Origin: CG2-30-51-40 sp041753575
GTDB lineage: Bacteria > Desulfobacterota > DSM-4660 > Desulfatiglandales > Desulfatiglandaceae
Direction: 5' to 3'
Assembly (NCBI GenBank): GCA_041753575.1
Contig: JBGSUA010000033.1
Span: forward strand, 1-64,000
Length of the DNA: 64,000 bases
Of the stretch, positions 8,072-16,620 are shown piece after piece. Within the stretch, counting starts at the first letter, position 1; every line of letters begins with the position of its first letter. The notes below the pieces were generated by a model, which was given only the letters and a program-made list of their open reading frames with translations, did no database searches and was not told the DNA's origin. The translations under genes were made by a program, and so were the position numbers.

Positions 8072-9650
8072 AGGGCCTTTTCGCCTGTGGGTTGCCAACC
8101 TTTTGGCGTTCGGGCTTTTCTTTGCGGCATCCGCCGGGTATCATCTCTGGCAGATGCGGCAGGCAAAAGAGGCGATGGAAGCCCATGCATTGGCCCATGC
8201 GTCCATGGTTGCCGGCGTCATACAGAGAAATGCCGAGGCGGCCGTCATGACCAGAGACGCGACGGAAGACATCCTCAAGGGACTTCTCGGCAACACCGCG
8301 CGTTTTGTGTCATACCTGGATCAGGTGGAGCCATTTTCGAGCGATGAACTTGCCGCCTTCTCAAGGGAGGCGGGACTCAGGGGCATAAGGATCATTAGAA
8401 AATCAGGTACTTCGGTTGACGGTCCAACAGGATGGCTCCAGGGCCGGAGCGATGAATGCAAGGATAAGCCAGCCCTGGAACACATACAGGGGGAGCACCT
8501 CTATCTCCTGCTATGGCCTGCGGAAGTAAGCGCGGCATGTTTGGCGATAGGATCAGAGGCCCTTCGTCTGGAGGAACTGCAGGAACAGATGGGACTTGCC
8601 CAAATGGCCAAGGTCCTCTCTATGATGCCCGGCATAGCCTATGTAAAGCTCGGCAAGAAAGATCAGGATGGCTCCGAAACGGGAAAACTGAAGCTCTTGG
8701 AGGATGAGGAGTCTGGAAAAGACGTGGTGGAAGTCATTCTTCCCGTCGCTTCATCCTCTCTTTCAGTGGGGGTGGATGCGGATTATCTGACCCTTTTCAA
8801 CATAAGGCTATGGAGGGGTTTTTTCATTTTCAGCACGGCCCTGGCCCTGTTCGGAGGGATTCTTTCCTTCCTGCTTTACAGGGGGCAGAAAAGAGAGCTT
8901 GCCGGGGTGAGGAGCTTTGAAAGGGAGCTATCCAGATCGAGAGAGGAGGCATCCCTCGGGAGGGCCGCCGCAGCGATAAGCCATGAGATAAAGAATTCAC
9001 TCAACGCTGTTAATATGGGCCTTCAGAGGCTCCAGGTGGAGTCTCCGCTTCTTTCTTCCGAAAACAGACGGCTCATGGAGCTTATGTCAAGCGCGGTGTG
9101 CAGGGCTAATGCAACCGTAACCGGACTTTTACGCTATGCGAGGCCGCCCAGCCCTCGAATCGAGAAAGTATCGCTGGAGGCGCTCGTGAAAAACTGTCTT
9201 GAACTATACCGCGACCGCGCAGTGCTCGCTGGAATAAGATTTGTGCTGGAGCCTTGGCTAAGAGAACCGGTCGCAGGGGACCCATCCCTCCTGGGACAGG
9301 TAGTTGATAATCTAGTAAAAAACGCAATTGAGGCCCAGCCGGAAGGAGGATTTATGGCAATATCGAGCGGACGGGATGGGGATGAGGGGTTTCTGAGCGT
9401 AAGGAACGCCGGATTTGCGCTTTCACCGGATGACCTTGATGGCATCTTTGAACCCTACTTTACCACAAAGGCAGACGGAACAGGCTTGGGGCTATCCATT
9501 GCAAGCCGTATCATCAAGGCCCACAGCGGAAGGATGACCGCGCGTATCCTTGAAAAGGATCAACTGGATATAACCTTCTATCTCCCTCTTTGGAAGGGCC
9601 AACGGGTTCGTTCATTAAACGCCTCCGAAGGTACGGTGGCGGCCGCATGA
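8028..9650 (+). CDS. Sensor histidine kinase of the NtrB-like class
   Basis: About 540 residues from ATG 8028 (GTG 8061 is an alternative that would reduce overlap with the preceding gene). There are two membrane segments, near residues 20-40 and 265-285, bracketing a ~225-residue periplasmic sensor region. His319 in AAISHEIKNSLN is the phosphoacceptor. The ATPase has the N box NLVKNAIEAQ, F box FEPYFTTK and G2 TGLGLSIA. Its stop overlaps the start of the adjacent NtrC-type regulator (ATGA), so the two form a cognate pair. With secreted and barrel proteins encoded directly upstream, it probably reports an envelope or extracellular state. The ligand is unknown. Confidence 0.9.
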   Translation: MGGALAAEGVEVAGKGPFRLWVANLLAFGLFFAASAGYHLWQMRQAKEAMEAHALAHASMVAGVIQRNAEAAVMTRDATEDILKGLLGNTARFVSYLDQVEPFSSDELAAFSREAGLRGIRIIRKSGTSVDGPTGWLQGRSDECKDKPALEHIQGEHLYLLLWPAEVSAACLAIGSEALRLEELQEQMGLAQMAKVLSMMPGIAYVKLGKKDQDGSETGKLKLLEDEESGKDVVEVILPVASSSLSVGVDADYLTLFNIRLWRGFFIFSTALALFGGILSFLLYRGQKRELAGVRSFERELSRSREEASLGRAAAAISHEIKNSLNAVNMGLQRLQVESPLLSSENRRLMELMSSAVCRANATVTGLLRYARPPSPRIEKVSLEALVKNCLELYRDRAVLAGIRFVLEPWLREPVAGDPSLLGQVVDNLVKNAIEAQPEGGFMAISSGRDGDEGFLSVRNAGFALSPDDLDGIFEPYFTTKADGTGLGLSIASRIIKAHSGRMTARILEKDQLDITFYLPLWKGQRVRSLNASEGTVAAA

Positions 9651-10981
9651 CTATCCTTGTGGTGGACGATGATCCCGTCCAAGTGGAACTTCTGACAGGA
9701 TTCCTTAAAAAACAGGGCCTTAAGGTATTTTCTGCCCCAAACGGCGATGAGGGCCTTAAGATATTTCTCAAAGAGCCCGTACGCGTGGTGCTCCTGGATC
9801 AGCGAATGCCCGGCCCCAGCGGGGATCAGGTACTCAAGACCATGAAGGAGGCCAATCCTATGGCCAGGATCATCATGGTTACAGCCTACGCCGATGTTCA
9901 CACGGCGGTAGGGGCCATGAAAGACGGCGCTGATGAGTTTCTGGAAAAGCCCCTGGATCTCAAACTTCTCCTTGAAAAGATAAATGCCCTGGATAGAGAC
10001 ATGGGTGTTGATGAGGACCTGCTTGTTGTCGAGGATGAGCTTGAGCGCAGGCCGCTGCCCCTCAAGGTGATTGCCCGAAGTCCAGCCATGAAAAAGGTGC
10101 TCTCGGCTGTTCGAAGAGTCTCTGAGACGGACTGGCCCGTCCTGATAGAGGGTGAGACTGGGACAGGCAAGGAAGTCATGGCAAGGCTCATACATCACCT
10201 GAGTTCAAGACGGGATCATCCTTTTGTTGATCTCAACTGCGCGGCTATACCGGAAAACCTTTTTGAAAGCGAGCTGTTCGGCCATGAGAAAGGTTCATTT
10301 ACCGGCGCGGTGAGCGATAGAAAGGGACGATTTGAGCTTGCCGACGGCGGGAGCCTCTTCCTGGACGAGATAGGCGAGATGCCCCTCCTTCTCCAGCCAA
10401 AACTCCTGAGGGTGATTCAGGAGGGAAGGATATCGCGGGTCGGGAGCGAAAAGAGCCTTCCGGTAAACGTAAGGCTCATCTCGGCGACCAACAAGGATCT
10501 TAAGCAGTCGGCGGATGAAGGCCGCTTCAGGCAGGATCTATTTTATAGGGTAAAGGTGCTTGAAATCGAAACGCCGGCCTTGCGGCAAAGGAAAGAGGAT
10601 ATCCCCGACCTTTTAGCCTTCTTTGTGGAGAAGTACGGGAAGGGGCCCGTTCGTCTGACCCCCGAGGCAATGGATATGCTTGTCAAGTATCCGTTTCCGG
10701 GAAATGTCAGAGAGCTTGAGCACGTGATACAGCGCACTGTGACCATGGTGAGAAGCAGCCTTATAAGGCCCGCGGATCTGCCCGAAGAAATCCGTCACCA
10801 TAGCCTCACAACCCAGGGAAGCCTCACGGAACGGCTGGAGAATCTTGAAAAGGCGCTCATAAGGGCCTCCCTGACCGAGAGCAACTGGGTACAGACCAGG
10901 GCTGCAGAGCGCCTGGGGATAAGTGAGAGGGTCCTGCGCTACAAGATGCAGAAGCACAACCTTTCAAAGGAAGTCTTTTAG
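9647..10981 (+). CDS. NtrC-family sigma54-dependent response regulator
   Basis: 444 residues. The receiver domain has acidic pocket Asp7-9, phosphorylation site Asp51 (LLDQRMPG) and KP near residue 104. The central AAA+ domain has Walker A GETGTGKE, the sigma54-contact loop GSFTGA (a tolerated variant of GAFTGA), Walker B SLFLDEIGE and an Arg-finger region. The C-terminal Fis-type helix-turn-helix is near residues 415-440 (RAAERLGISERVLRYKM). It activates sigma54 promoters when phosphorylated by the kinase it overlaps. ATG 9647 is used because a TTG further upstream lies inside the kinase gene. Probable targets are the secreted and barrel genes of the same module. Confidence 0.95.
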   Translation: MTILVVDDDPVQVELLTGFLKKQGLKVFSAPNGDEGLKIFLKEPVRVVLLDQRMPGPSGDQVLKTMKEANPMARIIMVTAYADVHTAVGAMKDGADEFLEKPLDLKLLLEKINALDRDMGVDEDLLVVEDELERRPLPLKVIARSPAMKKVLSAVRRVSETDWPVLIEGETGTGKEVMARLIHHLSSRRDHPFVDLNCAAIPENLFESELFGHEKGSFTGAVSDRKGRFELADGGSLFLDEIGEMPLLLQPKLLRVIQEGRISRVGSEKSLPVNVRLISATNKDLKQSADEGRFRQDLFYRVKVLEIETPALRQRKEDIPDLLAFFVEKYGKGPVRLTPEAMDMLVKYPFPGNVRELEHVIQRTVTMVRSSLIRPADLPEEIRHHSLTTQGSLTERLENLEKALIRASLTESNWVQTRAAERLGISERVLRYKMQKHNLSKEVF

Positions 10982-11063
10982 GGCGCGGGCCATTTAGGGA
11001 TCATTTCCTCAGATGAAGATGCGGGGTCGGGTTTCTAAGGTAACTCGCAATGAACCCTGATAG

Positions 11064-11092
11064 TTGACAAAAAAATCCCACCATACTAAGGT
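11064..11092 (+). promoter_or_regulatory. Possible sigma70 promoter of the cytochrome c gene
   Basis: TTGACA at 11064 is followed after 17 bases by TAAGGT. The -35 is perfect and the -10 weak (three of six). It lies 56 bp upstream of the cytochrome c start at 11148. Confidence 0.35.
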
Positions 11093-11147
11093 AGCCTTCG
11101 ACAAGATCGCATGGTTGTCCGGCTTTCTCATCGGGAGATCTGATAAG

Positions 11148-11618
11148 ATGATCAAATCAATCGCTATTCTAATTTGTTTTGGGATACTGTGGGTGTCCTG
11201 CTTTGCCGCAGGCGGTGAAGCTCAAGAGCGGAATGTCCTCTACGTCGGATCAGAGGCATGCAAGGAATGCCATGATGCCCAGTTTAAGAGTTTCATGGCC
11301 AATTCAAAGAAGGCGGGTTCCTTTGCCAACATCCTCAGGATGCAAAAGAAGCTGTCCGATTCAGAGTTCAAGGATTGCTTCAAGTGTCACACAACAGGAT
11401 ATGGGGATACTGGAGGATTCAGGTCCGCTGAGGAAACCCCTCATCTCAAGAATCCCGGGTGCGAGGTATGCCATGGAGCCGGCAGCATCCACGCGGAGAG
11501 CGGAGACCCTTCAGACTTGAAAGTCAAGGTATCCCTGAAGGTCTGCGGAGGCTGTCACAACTCCGAAAGGGTGGCCGCCTTCGGCTTTAAGCCGATCCTC
11601 TATTCAGGCGCCCATTGA
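11148..11618 (+). CDS. Secreted tetrahaem c-type cytochrome (cytochrome c554-like)
   Basis: 156 residues: a signal peptide, then four CxxCH haem sites, CKECH, CFKCH, CEVCH and CGGCH. The SEACKECHDAQFKSF opening and GCEVCHGAG context are common in periplasmic multihaem cytochromes of the c554/NrfH-like superfamily. ATG 11148 gives a proper signal peptide; an in-frame TTG at 11064 is instead part of a promoter-like hexamer. The gene is followed 31 bp later by a chemoreceptor that itself holds a CxxCH site, suggesting that both respond to the redox state of the periplasm. The electron partner is not evident. Confidence 0.88.
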   Translation: MIKSIAILICFGILWVSCFAAGGEAQERNVLYVGSEACKECHDAQFKSFMANSKKAGSFANILRMQKKLSDSEFKDCFKCHTTGYGDTGGFRSAEETPHLKNPGCEVCHGAGSIHAESGDPSDLKVKVSLKVCGGCHNSERVAAFGFKPILYSGAH

Positions 11619-11649
11619 TTCATCAAAGCATGGCAAGAGGGTGGTCCCT

Positions 11650-13125
11650 ATGAAACGGAATATTTTCATTTTTCTCCGTGAGAAGCTCTGGATAAGGGTG
11701 GTAAGCATCCTGACCTTGATCCTGGTTGTTGTTGTGGGATCGGTTATCTGGTTCAACATCCATTCGCAGGAAGAATCCATCCGCGGCCAGAGCAGAATGG
11801 CCAACAAGATGCTTGCTGCTTCTGTTGAGGGAGGCACCTTTGACGCCCTGGCGGCTGGAAGAAACGTGGAGGTGGAGGCACAACTGAAAAGGCTTAAGGA
11901 AAAGATGTCAGGAATGGATATTTCGATCTTTGACTTCAGAGGCCATATAACTTTTACAACCATGGCTTCTGCCTCGGGGAAGGATCTTTCAGGTTTGCTT
12001 TATGATGAAAAGGCAAAGGCGGCTGTTTCAAGATTGCTCCAAGACGGAGTGGACACGGGCGATCTTTTTGATGAAAAGATAGACGGAGCTTACTATGTGA
12101 GCACCTTCAGGCCCATAATGAATGAGGCATCATGTCATCACTGCCACGGAGGTTCCAGAAAGATCCTGGGTGGCTTGCATGTGCGCACGTCGGCACAGGA
12201 GGCCTTAAATGAGACCCGTCTGACTCGGAACAAAAGCCTGCTTATGGGCGCGGCAGGATGTGTGGTTTTGATAATTGTTATCTACCTGTTGTTTCAGCGC
12301 ATGGTAAACCGTCCCATGGTGAGGCTCCTTGAGCTTGCCGGGAGGATGAGTCAGGGGGACCTGAGCCGCAGGCTTGAGGTTCAGGGGCGAACGGAGCTCA
12401 GCCACATGACGGCAAGAATGAATCTGGCAAATCAAAGCCTATGCGATATGATAGGAGAGATAGCCTCCGTATCGGGTAAGATCAGCTCGTCGGCTACCGG
12501 CCAGGCCGCATCGATTGAAGAGACAAGCGCTTCCCTTGAAGAGATGTCCTCCATGACGCAGCGCAATTCCCAGGACGCGCAGGGGGCTGACGAACTTATG
12601 AGAGAGGCAAATCGTCTTGCATCTCAGGCAAGACAGTCTATGTCGCATCTTACCGAATCCATGTCCAACATATCCAAGGCAAGCGAAGAAACCTCAAAGG
12701 TAGTTAAGACAATTGATGAGATAGCCTTTCAGACTAATTTGCTTGCGCTAAACGCAGCCGTTGAGGCGGCAAGGGCAGGCACCGCGGGCGCGGGCTTTGC
12801 GGTTGTGGCAAACGAGGTCAGATCCCTTGCCATGCGGGCTGCCGAGTCCGCGCGAAACACCGCGGATCTCCTGTCAGGTACAGCGCGGAGCGTGGAGGAA
12901 GGCGCAGGCATAGCCCAGGAGACGGCCGGAGCAGTATCCGAGGTTATCTCTGCGGTTGAAAAGGCCGCAGAGCTTGTGGCTGCCATAGCGGGGGCATCCA
13001 GAGAACAGGCCTCAGGCATAGAGCAGATAAACAAGGCGGTGGCCGATATGGACAAGTCGACCCAGGAATACGCCGCCACCGCCGAGCAGCTCTCGGCCGC
13101 CACCGGCCAGTTCAAAACCCAATAG
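11650..13125 (+). CDS. Methyl-accepting chemotaxis protein with a periplasmic c-type haem site
   Basis: About 491 residues. The first membrane helix is at ~12-35, a periplasmic domain of ~160 residues, a second helix near 198-218, then HAMP and a long methyl-accepting signalling domain with the conserved hairpin tip (DEIAFQTNLLALNAAVEAARAG). The periplasmic domain ends with CHHCH at residues 162-166 in SCHHCHGG, the c-haem attachment signature, as in the haem chemoreceptors known from Geobacter. It should sense redox potential, oxygen, NO or CO. ATG 11650 follows GAGGG; a GTG at 11641 is the alternative. It lies directly after a tetrahaem cytochrome. Confidence 0.92.
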   Translation: MKRNIFIFLREKLWIRVVSILTLILVVVVGSVIWFNIHSQEESIRGQSRMANKMLAASVEGGTFDALAAGRNVEVEAQLKRLKEKMSGMDISIFDFRGHITFTTMASASGKDLSGLLYDEKAKAAVSRLLQDGVDTGDLFDEKIDGAYYVSTFRPIMNEASCHHCHGGSRKILGGLHVRTSAQEALNETRLTRNKSLLMGAAGCVVLIIVIYLLFQRMVNRPMVRLLELAGRMSQGDLSRRLEVQGRTELSHMTARMNLANQSLCDMIGEIASVSGKISSSATGQAASIEETSASLEEMSSMTQRNSQDAQGADELMREANRLASQARQSMSHLTESMSNISKASEETSKVVKTIDEIAFQTNLLALNAAVEAARAGTAGAGFAVVANEVRSLAMRAAESARNTADLLSGTARSVEEGAGIAQETAGAVSEVISAVEKAAELVAAIAGASREQASGIEQINKAVADMDKSTQEYAATAEQLSAATGQFKTQ

Positions 13126-13294
13126 GGGACAATCCTTTATATTTGCAGTTTTACTCTTGAGGCCGGCCTCAGGCATGTTTGTTATCTATTATAAAAAGAT
13201 GCCCTCTGTGAAGCGCGAGGAGGGTCTTCGAATAAGAGGTTTTCATTTTTTGAACAAGGTATCTGGCCCAGGATTCCTTGTCAGCCTCATGGGC

Positions 13295-13522
13295 CTAACG
13301 TCTATGGGTATGGATTTCATTTGTCGCCTTCGTTCGAGTGCCTTTTTTTGTCCAGTATTTCCGGGAGAGCGCCTGTCCTTCGTTCTCGGTCAGAGACTTG
13401 AGATAGCCTTTCCAACCCGGGCACCAGCCTGTATGCCAGCGCCACAGCCGCCCCAGAACAGATCTGGGGTTCCTGTCATACCTCTTTCGGAAAGCGCAAT
13501 CGGCGCATCGGATCATGATCAT
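13295..13522 (-). CDS. Small Cys/Trp-rich protein of unknown function
   Basis: 75 residues. Its core reads CADCAFRKRYDRNPRS, GRLWRWHTGWCPGWK, then YLKSL, with three Cys, one His and four Trp in a short span, which suggests a metal-binding fold. I recall similar small proteins in Desulfobacterota but cannot name a family. The start at 13522 follows an excellent GGAGGTGA ribosome site. It lies in a gap between two chemoreceptor genes and reads with the downstream one. The C-terminal Lys/Thr/His tail looks unstructured. Confidence 0.6.
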   Translation of the reverse strand: MIMIRCADCAFRKRYDRNPRSVLGRLWRWHTGWCPGWKGYLKSLTENEGQALSRKYWTKKGTRTKATNEIHTHRR

Positions 13523-13593
13523 CTTCCATCACCTCCATCCAACCCCTTTTCCAGTGCCCGGCGCGGGCCCCTAATTTACTATGGCGCAATGAT

Positions 13594-15606
13594 TCAAAAG
13601 TTTTTAAATTCCTCATCATCCAGCGGGATGATCTTCTCCGGCGCTATTTCTCCCGCAGAAAGCGCAGGTGCCTTTATGGCATCTCCTATGGCCTTCTTGG
13701 CGCGGGCAGGCGCAAGGGCTTTTGCCCTTTGAACCTCTCTCTCTTCCTTTACGTCTCTTGGCTCTTTCAGCCCCTCAGCCTTATTGCTTCGGTCGGCTTC
13801 CACCATCTGCGCAAGTTCCTTCACCAGCGATTGCAACTCTACGGACTGGGAGCTCATCTGCTGAGCCGCAGAGGCCGCCTGTTCTGCGCCGGCGGCGTTT
13901 TGCTGGGTCACCTTGTCGAGTTCGGATACGGCCTTGTTGATCTGCTCGATCCCCTGGGCCTGTTCGGATGATCCCTCGCTTATCTGGGCCACAAGATCCG
14001 CCACCTTTGAGGCCGCTCTTGCCACCTGCTTAAATGCCTTGTTTGCTCCCTCCACGTGGGATGAGCCCTCTTTCACCCTGGCGACCGTTCCTTCTATAAG
14101 CCCGGATGTGGTCCTGGCAGCTTCGGCCGCGCGCATCGCGAGGTTTCTCACCTCATCGGCCACAACGGCAAAACCCGCTCCGGCTTCGCCCGCCCGTGCC
14201 GCCTCCACCGCCGCATTGAGGGCCAGGAGATTTGTCTGAAATGCTATCTCGTCTATGGTCTTTATGATCTTGCTTGTCTCTTCGCCTGCCTTGGATATCT
14301 CAAGCATGGACTTAGTAATCATATCCATAGACTGATCGGCCTTTCCGACTACCTCTTTTGCGCTGGCCATTATTTTGTTTGCCTCAAGGGCGCTCTCTGC
14401 ATTTCTCCTGGTCATGGAAGACATCTCTTCAAGTGAGGATGAAGTCTCCTCCAATGCGGAGGCCTGCTCGGAGGTCCCCTCTGCGAGATTTTGTCCAGCC
14501 GAAGCCACCTGACCGGCCGCTGACTGCACCTCTTCTGCCCCCTGGCCCAGCCCCTCTATCACCCTCTTGATTGGCCTGGTGACGGAGCGCGTAACAAGCA
14601 GCCCGAGCGCCAGGGCGAGTAACGCGCCTCCTACTGCTACAGCCCCGGATACGATCTCTATGATGCGGGCCTGTCTTTCAAAGGCTGCTGTTGTTTGGGA
14701 TGCTGCCGCCCGGTTCATGGTAAGGAGCCTTTCCATGGGCTGGAAGGCGCTGGCCTGTGCCTTCTTGACAGGGCCGGTGATGCTCTCCTGAAGCTGGTTT
14801 ATGAGCTTAAGAGAATCCTCTGCCGAAGATGCCATCTGATTAAGGATCACGAGGCAGGCTTCTGCTGCCTGGAGAAGATCCTTCTCAAAGACCATGTTGG
14901 CATCGAGAAATACCTGCTCGCTCACGAGCTTTTTGATTCCTGCCACCGCTCCGTGAAGCTTCTTGTGCGGCTCGGCAATGGATTGGACGTGCTTCATGAA
15001 CTGATCGTTGTCGGTCTTGTATGAGGCAGCCCATCTGCCAAGAGGGCAATCGGCAGCCCTTTCTCCCCCTTTCAACTCCTTTGACTCCTGTAGGAATTCC
15101 TTAACCTGCAGAACCAGGGCGTTTATGTCGCCTTTGAATCTTTCAAGAGTAAGTTTAAGATCCACCGGGTCCGGTATGCCCGATTTATCAAAGAGATGAC
15201 CCAGCTCCACGGCCTTTTCTATCTCCTTGTGCCACAGAAGCCATGCGGCCGCAAACTCGCTCCAGAACTTTGTCTCCTCCTGAGTCTTTGGAAGCCTTTC
15301 ATAGTTCTTTATGCCCTGATCCGCCTTCTCCAGACCGGATTTCAAGGCAGCGTACTGCTCCTTCCGCACATCGAGCCCGAGTCCAGGGATTGCAAGGGTC
15401 CTGACAGATGCGTTTATGCTTTCTGCGGAAGAGCTGACGAGAAGGAGGCTGTCCAGTGACGGCAGCCGTTCCTGGCCTATCTCCTTTATTGCCCTTTCGC
15501 TCCTAATGGCTCCGAAGTAGCCGAAAGCGCCGAGGGCCAGTGTGATGACCGCAACCAGCGAGAATCCTGCGATCAATTTGAAGCCGAGCGTCCTTTTCCT
15601 GCCCAT
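13594..15606 (-). CDS. Methyl-accepting chemotaxis protein with a CZB-like zinc motif in its sensor region
   Basis: 670 residues. Membrane helix at ~10-33, periplasmic helical region ~34-315, second helix ~320-342, HAMP, then a signalling domain with DEIAFQTNLLALNAAVEAARAG. Between the helices, residues 187-218 read CPLGRWAAS...FMKHV...PHKKLH, which matches the zinc-binding core of chemoreceptor zinc-binding (CZB) domains (Cys187, Trp192, His206, His214, His218). CZB domains are usually cytoplasmic and C-terminal, so its position here is unusual. The C-terminus is a ~75-residue linker ending in DDEEFKNF, possibly a CheR tether. The start has AAGGAGAAG upstream. It should feed an unseen CheA pathway. 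Confidence 0.92.
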   Translation of the reverse strand: MGRKRTLGFKLIAGFSLVAVITLALGAFGYFGAIRSERAIKEIGQERLPSLDSLLLVSSSAESINASVRTLAIPGLGLDVRKEQYAALKSGLEKADQGIKNYERLPKTQEETKFWSEFAAAWLLWHKEIEKAVELGHLFDKSGIPDPVDLKLTLERFKGDINALVLQVKEFLQESKELKGGERAADCPLGRWAASYKTDNDQFMKHVQSIAEPHKKLHGAVAGIKKLVSEQVFLDANMVFEKDLLQAAEACLVILNQMASSAEDSLKLINQLQESITGPVKKAQASAFQPMERLLTMNRAAASQTTAAFERQARIIEIVSGAVAVGGALLALALGLLVTRSVTRPIKRVIEGLGQGAEEVQSAAGQVASAGQNLAEGTSEQASALEETSSSLEEMSSMTRRNAESALEANKIMASAKEVVGKADQSMDMITKSMLEISKAGEETSKIIKTIDEIAFQTNLLALNAAVEAARAGEAGAGFAVVADEVRNLAMRAAEAARTTSGLIEGTVARVKEGSSHVEGANKAFKQVARAASKVADLVAQISEGSSEQAQGIEQINKAVSELDKVTQQNAAGAEQAASAAQQMSSQSVELQSLVKELAQMVEADRSNKAEGLKEPRDVKEEREVQRAKALAPARAKKAIGDAIKAPALSAGEIAPEKIIPLDDEEFKNF

Positions 15607-15987
15607 GGATCTTCTCCTTATCCTTGATTAGTTAAGGCTGAACTCCATCCCCTTGTCGGGATACCTGTTCCAAACCGATTTTGATCATCTCATAAGGAAG
15701 CTTCGTTTTTGATTATGTTTAGATAGAACGATTTGGAATCCTTTGTCAACTGCTGTCGGTTGAATAGGGAAAGATGGCTTCTTAGATTTAAACGTTAATT
15801 TACCGTGAAAATACACTTGCCAACCCAGGGGTCAGGGGTCAGGGATTAGTAAAAGAGGTCTGCTCTCTCATCTGTGGGAAAGGGGATTTTCATGCTCGGG
15901 GGTGACAAAATATTGCTGTCATGAACGTTTGGCCTTGGTTTTTGATCATGATAAATGCAATCATAAGCGGGTCTATGAGGTATGGAT
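15607..15987. other. Gene-free stretch between divergent genes
   Basis: About 380 bp, AT-richer than the flanks, between the leftward chemoreceptor and a rightward lipoprotein gene. The only repeat seen is a direct GGGGTCA GGGGTCA near 15828. It presumably holds both promoters, which I cannot place. Confidence 0.4.
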
Positions 15988-16587
15988 ATGAGAAAAGTAG
16001 TTCTTTTGGCGCTTCTGGCGGTTTCCCCCCTTTCCGGATGCACAGCCGGCTCCTTCAAGTCTGTGTGGAGAGCACCGAACGAACCGCCTTGGGCAATATC
16101 GGAAAGAAAGATAGTCGCCCTTGTCCTTACCGACGTGGAGGCTGTCAGAAGAAACAGCGAGGATCTTATCGCAGGGGAGCTAAACTCGGAGGGCGCAAAG
16201 GCGTCTGCGGGTTACAGGGCTCTTTCCGGGAACCTGGCTGATGAAATGGCCGGGCTTCTTACAGCGGCAAGGGCTGCCGGCATGGACGCCGCCTTTGTAG
16301 TGCGGGCGGTTCCATGGGAGCGGGATGTGCGTCATAGAACCGGGATACGGGTGGGTATCGGTTACGGAAGGTTTGGGGGCTGGTATGGTCGCTATGATGA
16401 TCCCTGGTATGAGCCTACTGATCCTGTTGTAACCATTGAGACGCGTTTCTATGACTTGGCGGGCAAAGGTATCCTGTGGACTGGTGTAAGCGACTACAGC
16501 TATTCATACCTTGATGAGAAGGCTCTTCTCAAGGTTGCAAGGGCCTCCCTCACACAGATGTTCAAGGAAGGGATCATAACAAGGTAG
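15988..16587 (+). CDS. Predicted outer-membrane or periplasmic lipoprotein
   Basis: 199 residues. The N-terminus MRKVVLLALLAVSPLSGC is a lipoprotein signal with lipobox LSGC. The mature part alternates helices and strands, has a Gly/Tyr/Arg/Trp-rich stretch near 130-145 (GIGYGRFGGWYGRYDDPW) and ends in TRFYDLAGKGILWTG..., similar in layout to DUF4136-like lipoproteins, but the match is not firm. ATG 15988 is preferred to the ATG two codons earlier because GAGGT is then correctly spaced. It is monocistronic as far as can be seen and convergent with the next gene. Confidence 0.7.
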   Translation: MRKVVLLALLAVSPLSGCTAGSFKSVWRAPNEPPWAISERKIVALVLTDVEAVRRNSEDLIAGELNSEGAKASAGYRALSGNLADEMAGLLTAARAAGMDAAFVVRAVPWERDVRHRTGIRVGIGYGRFGGWYGRYDDPWYEPTDPVVTIETRFYDLAGKGILWTGVSDYSYSYLDEKALLKVARASLTQMFKEGIITR

Positions 16588-16620
16588 GAGCTGGTTTCGC
16601 CTGGTTAGGTCCTGGCCTTT

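Noticed and set aside
13157..13732. 191-codon rightward open frame
   Set aside because: Its 3' part is the antisense of the chemoreceptor C-terminus and its middle overlaps the better-supported small Cys/Trp-rich gene; no domain or ribosome site.
15820..15845. GGGGTCA direct repeats as a CRISPR or regulatory array
   Set aside because: Only two short copies with no spacing pattern; no CRISPR repeats were seen anywhere in the window.
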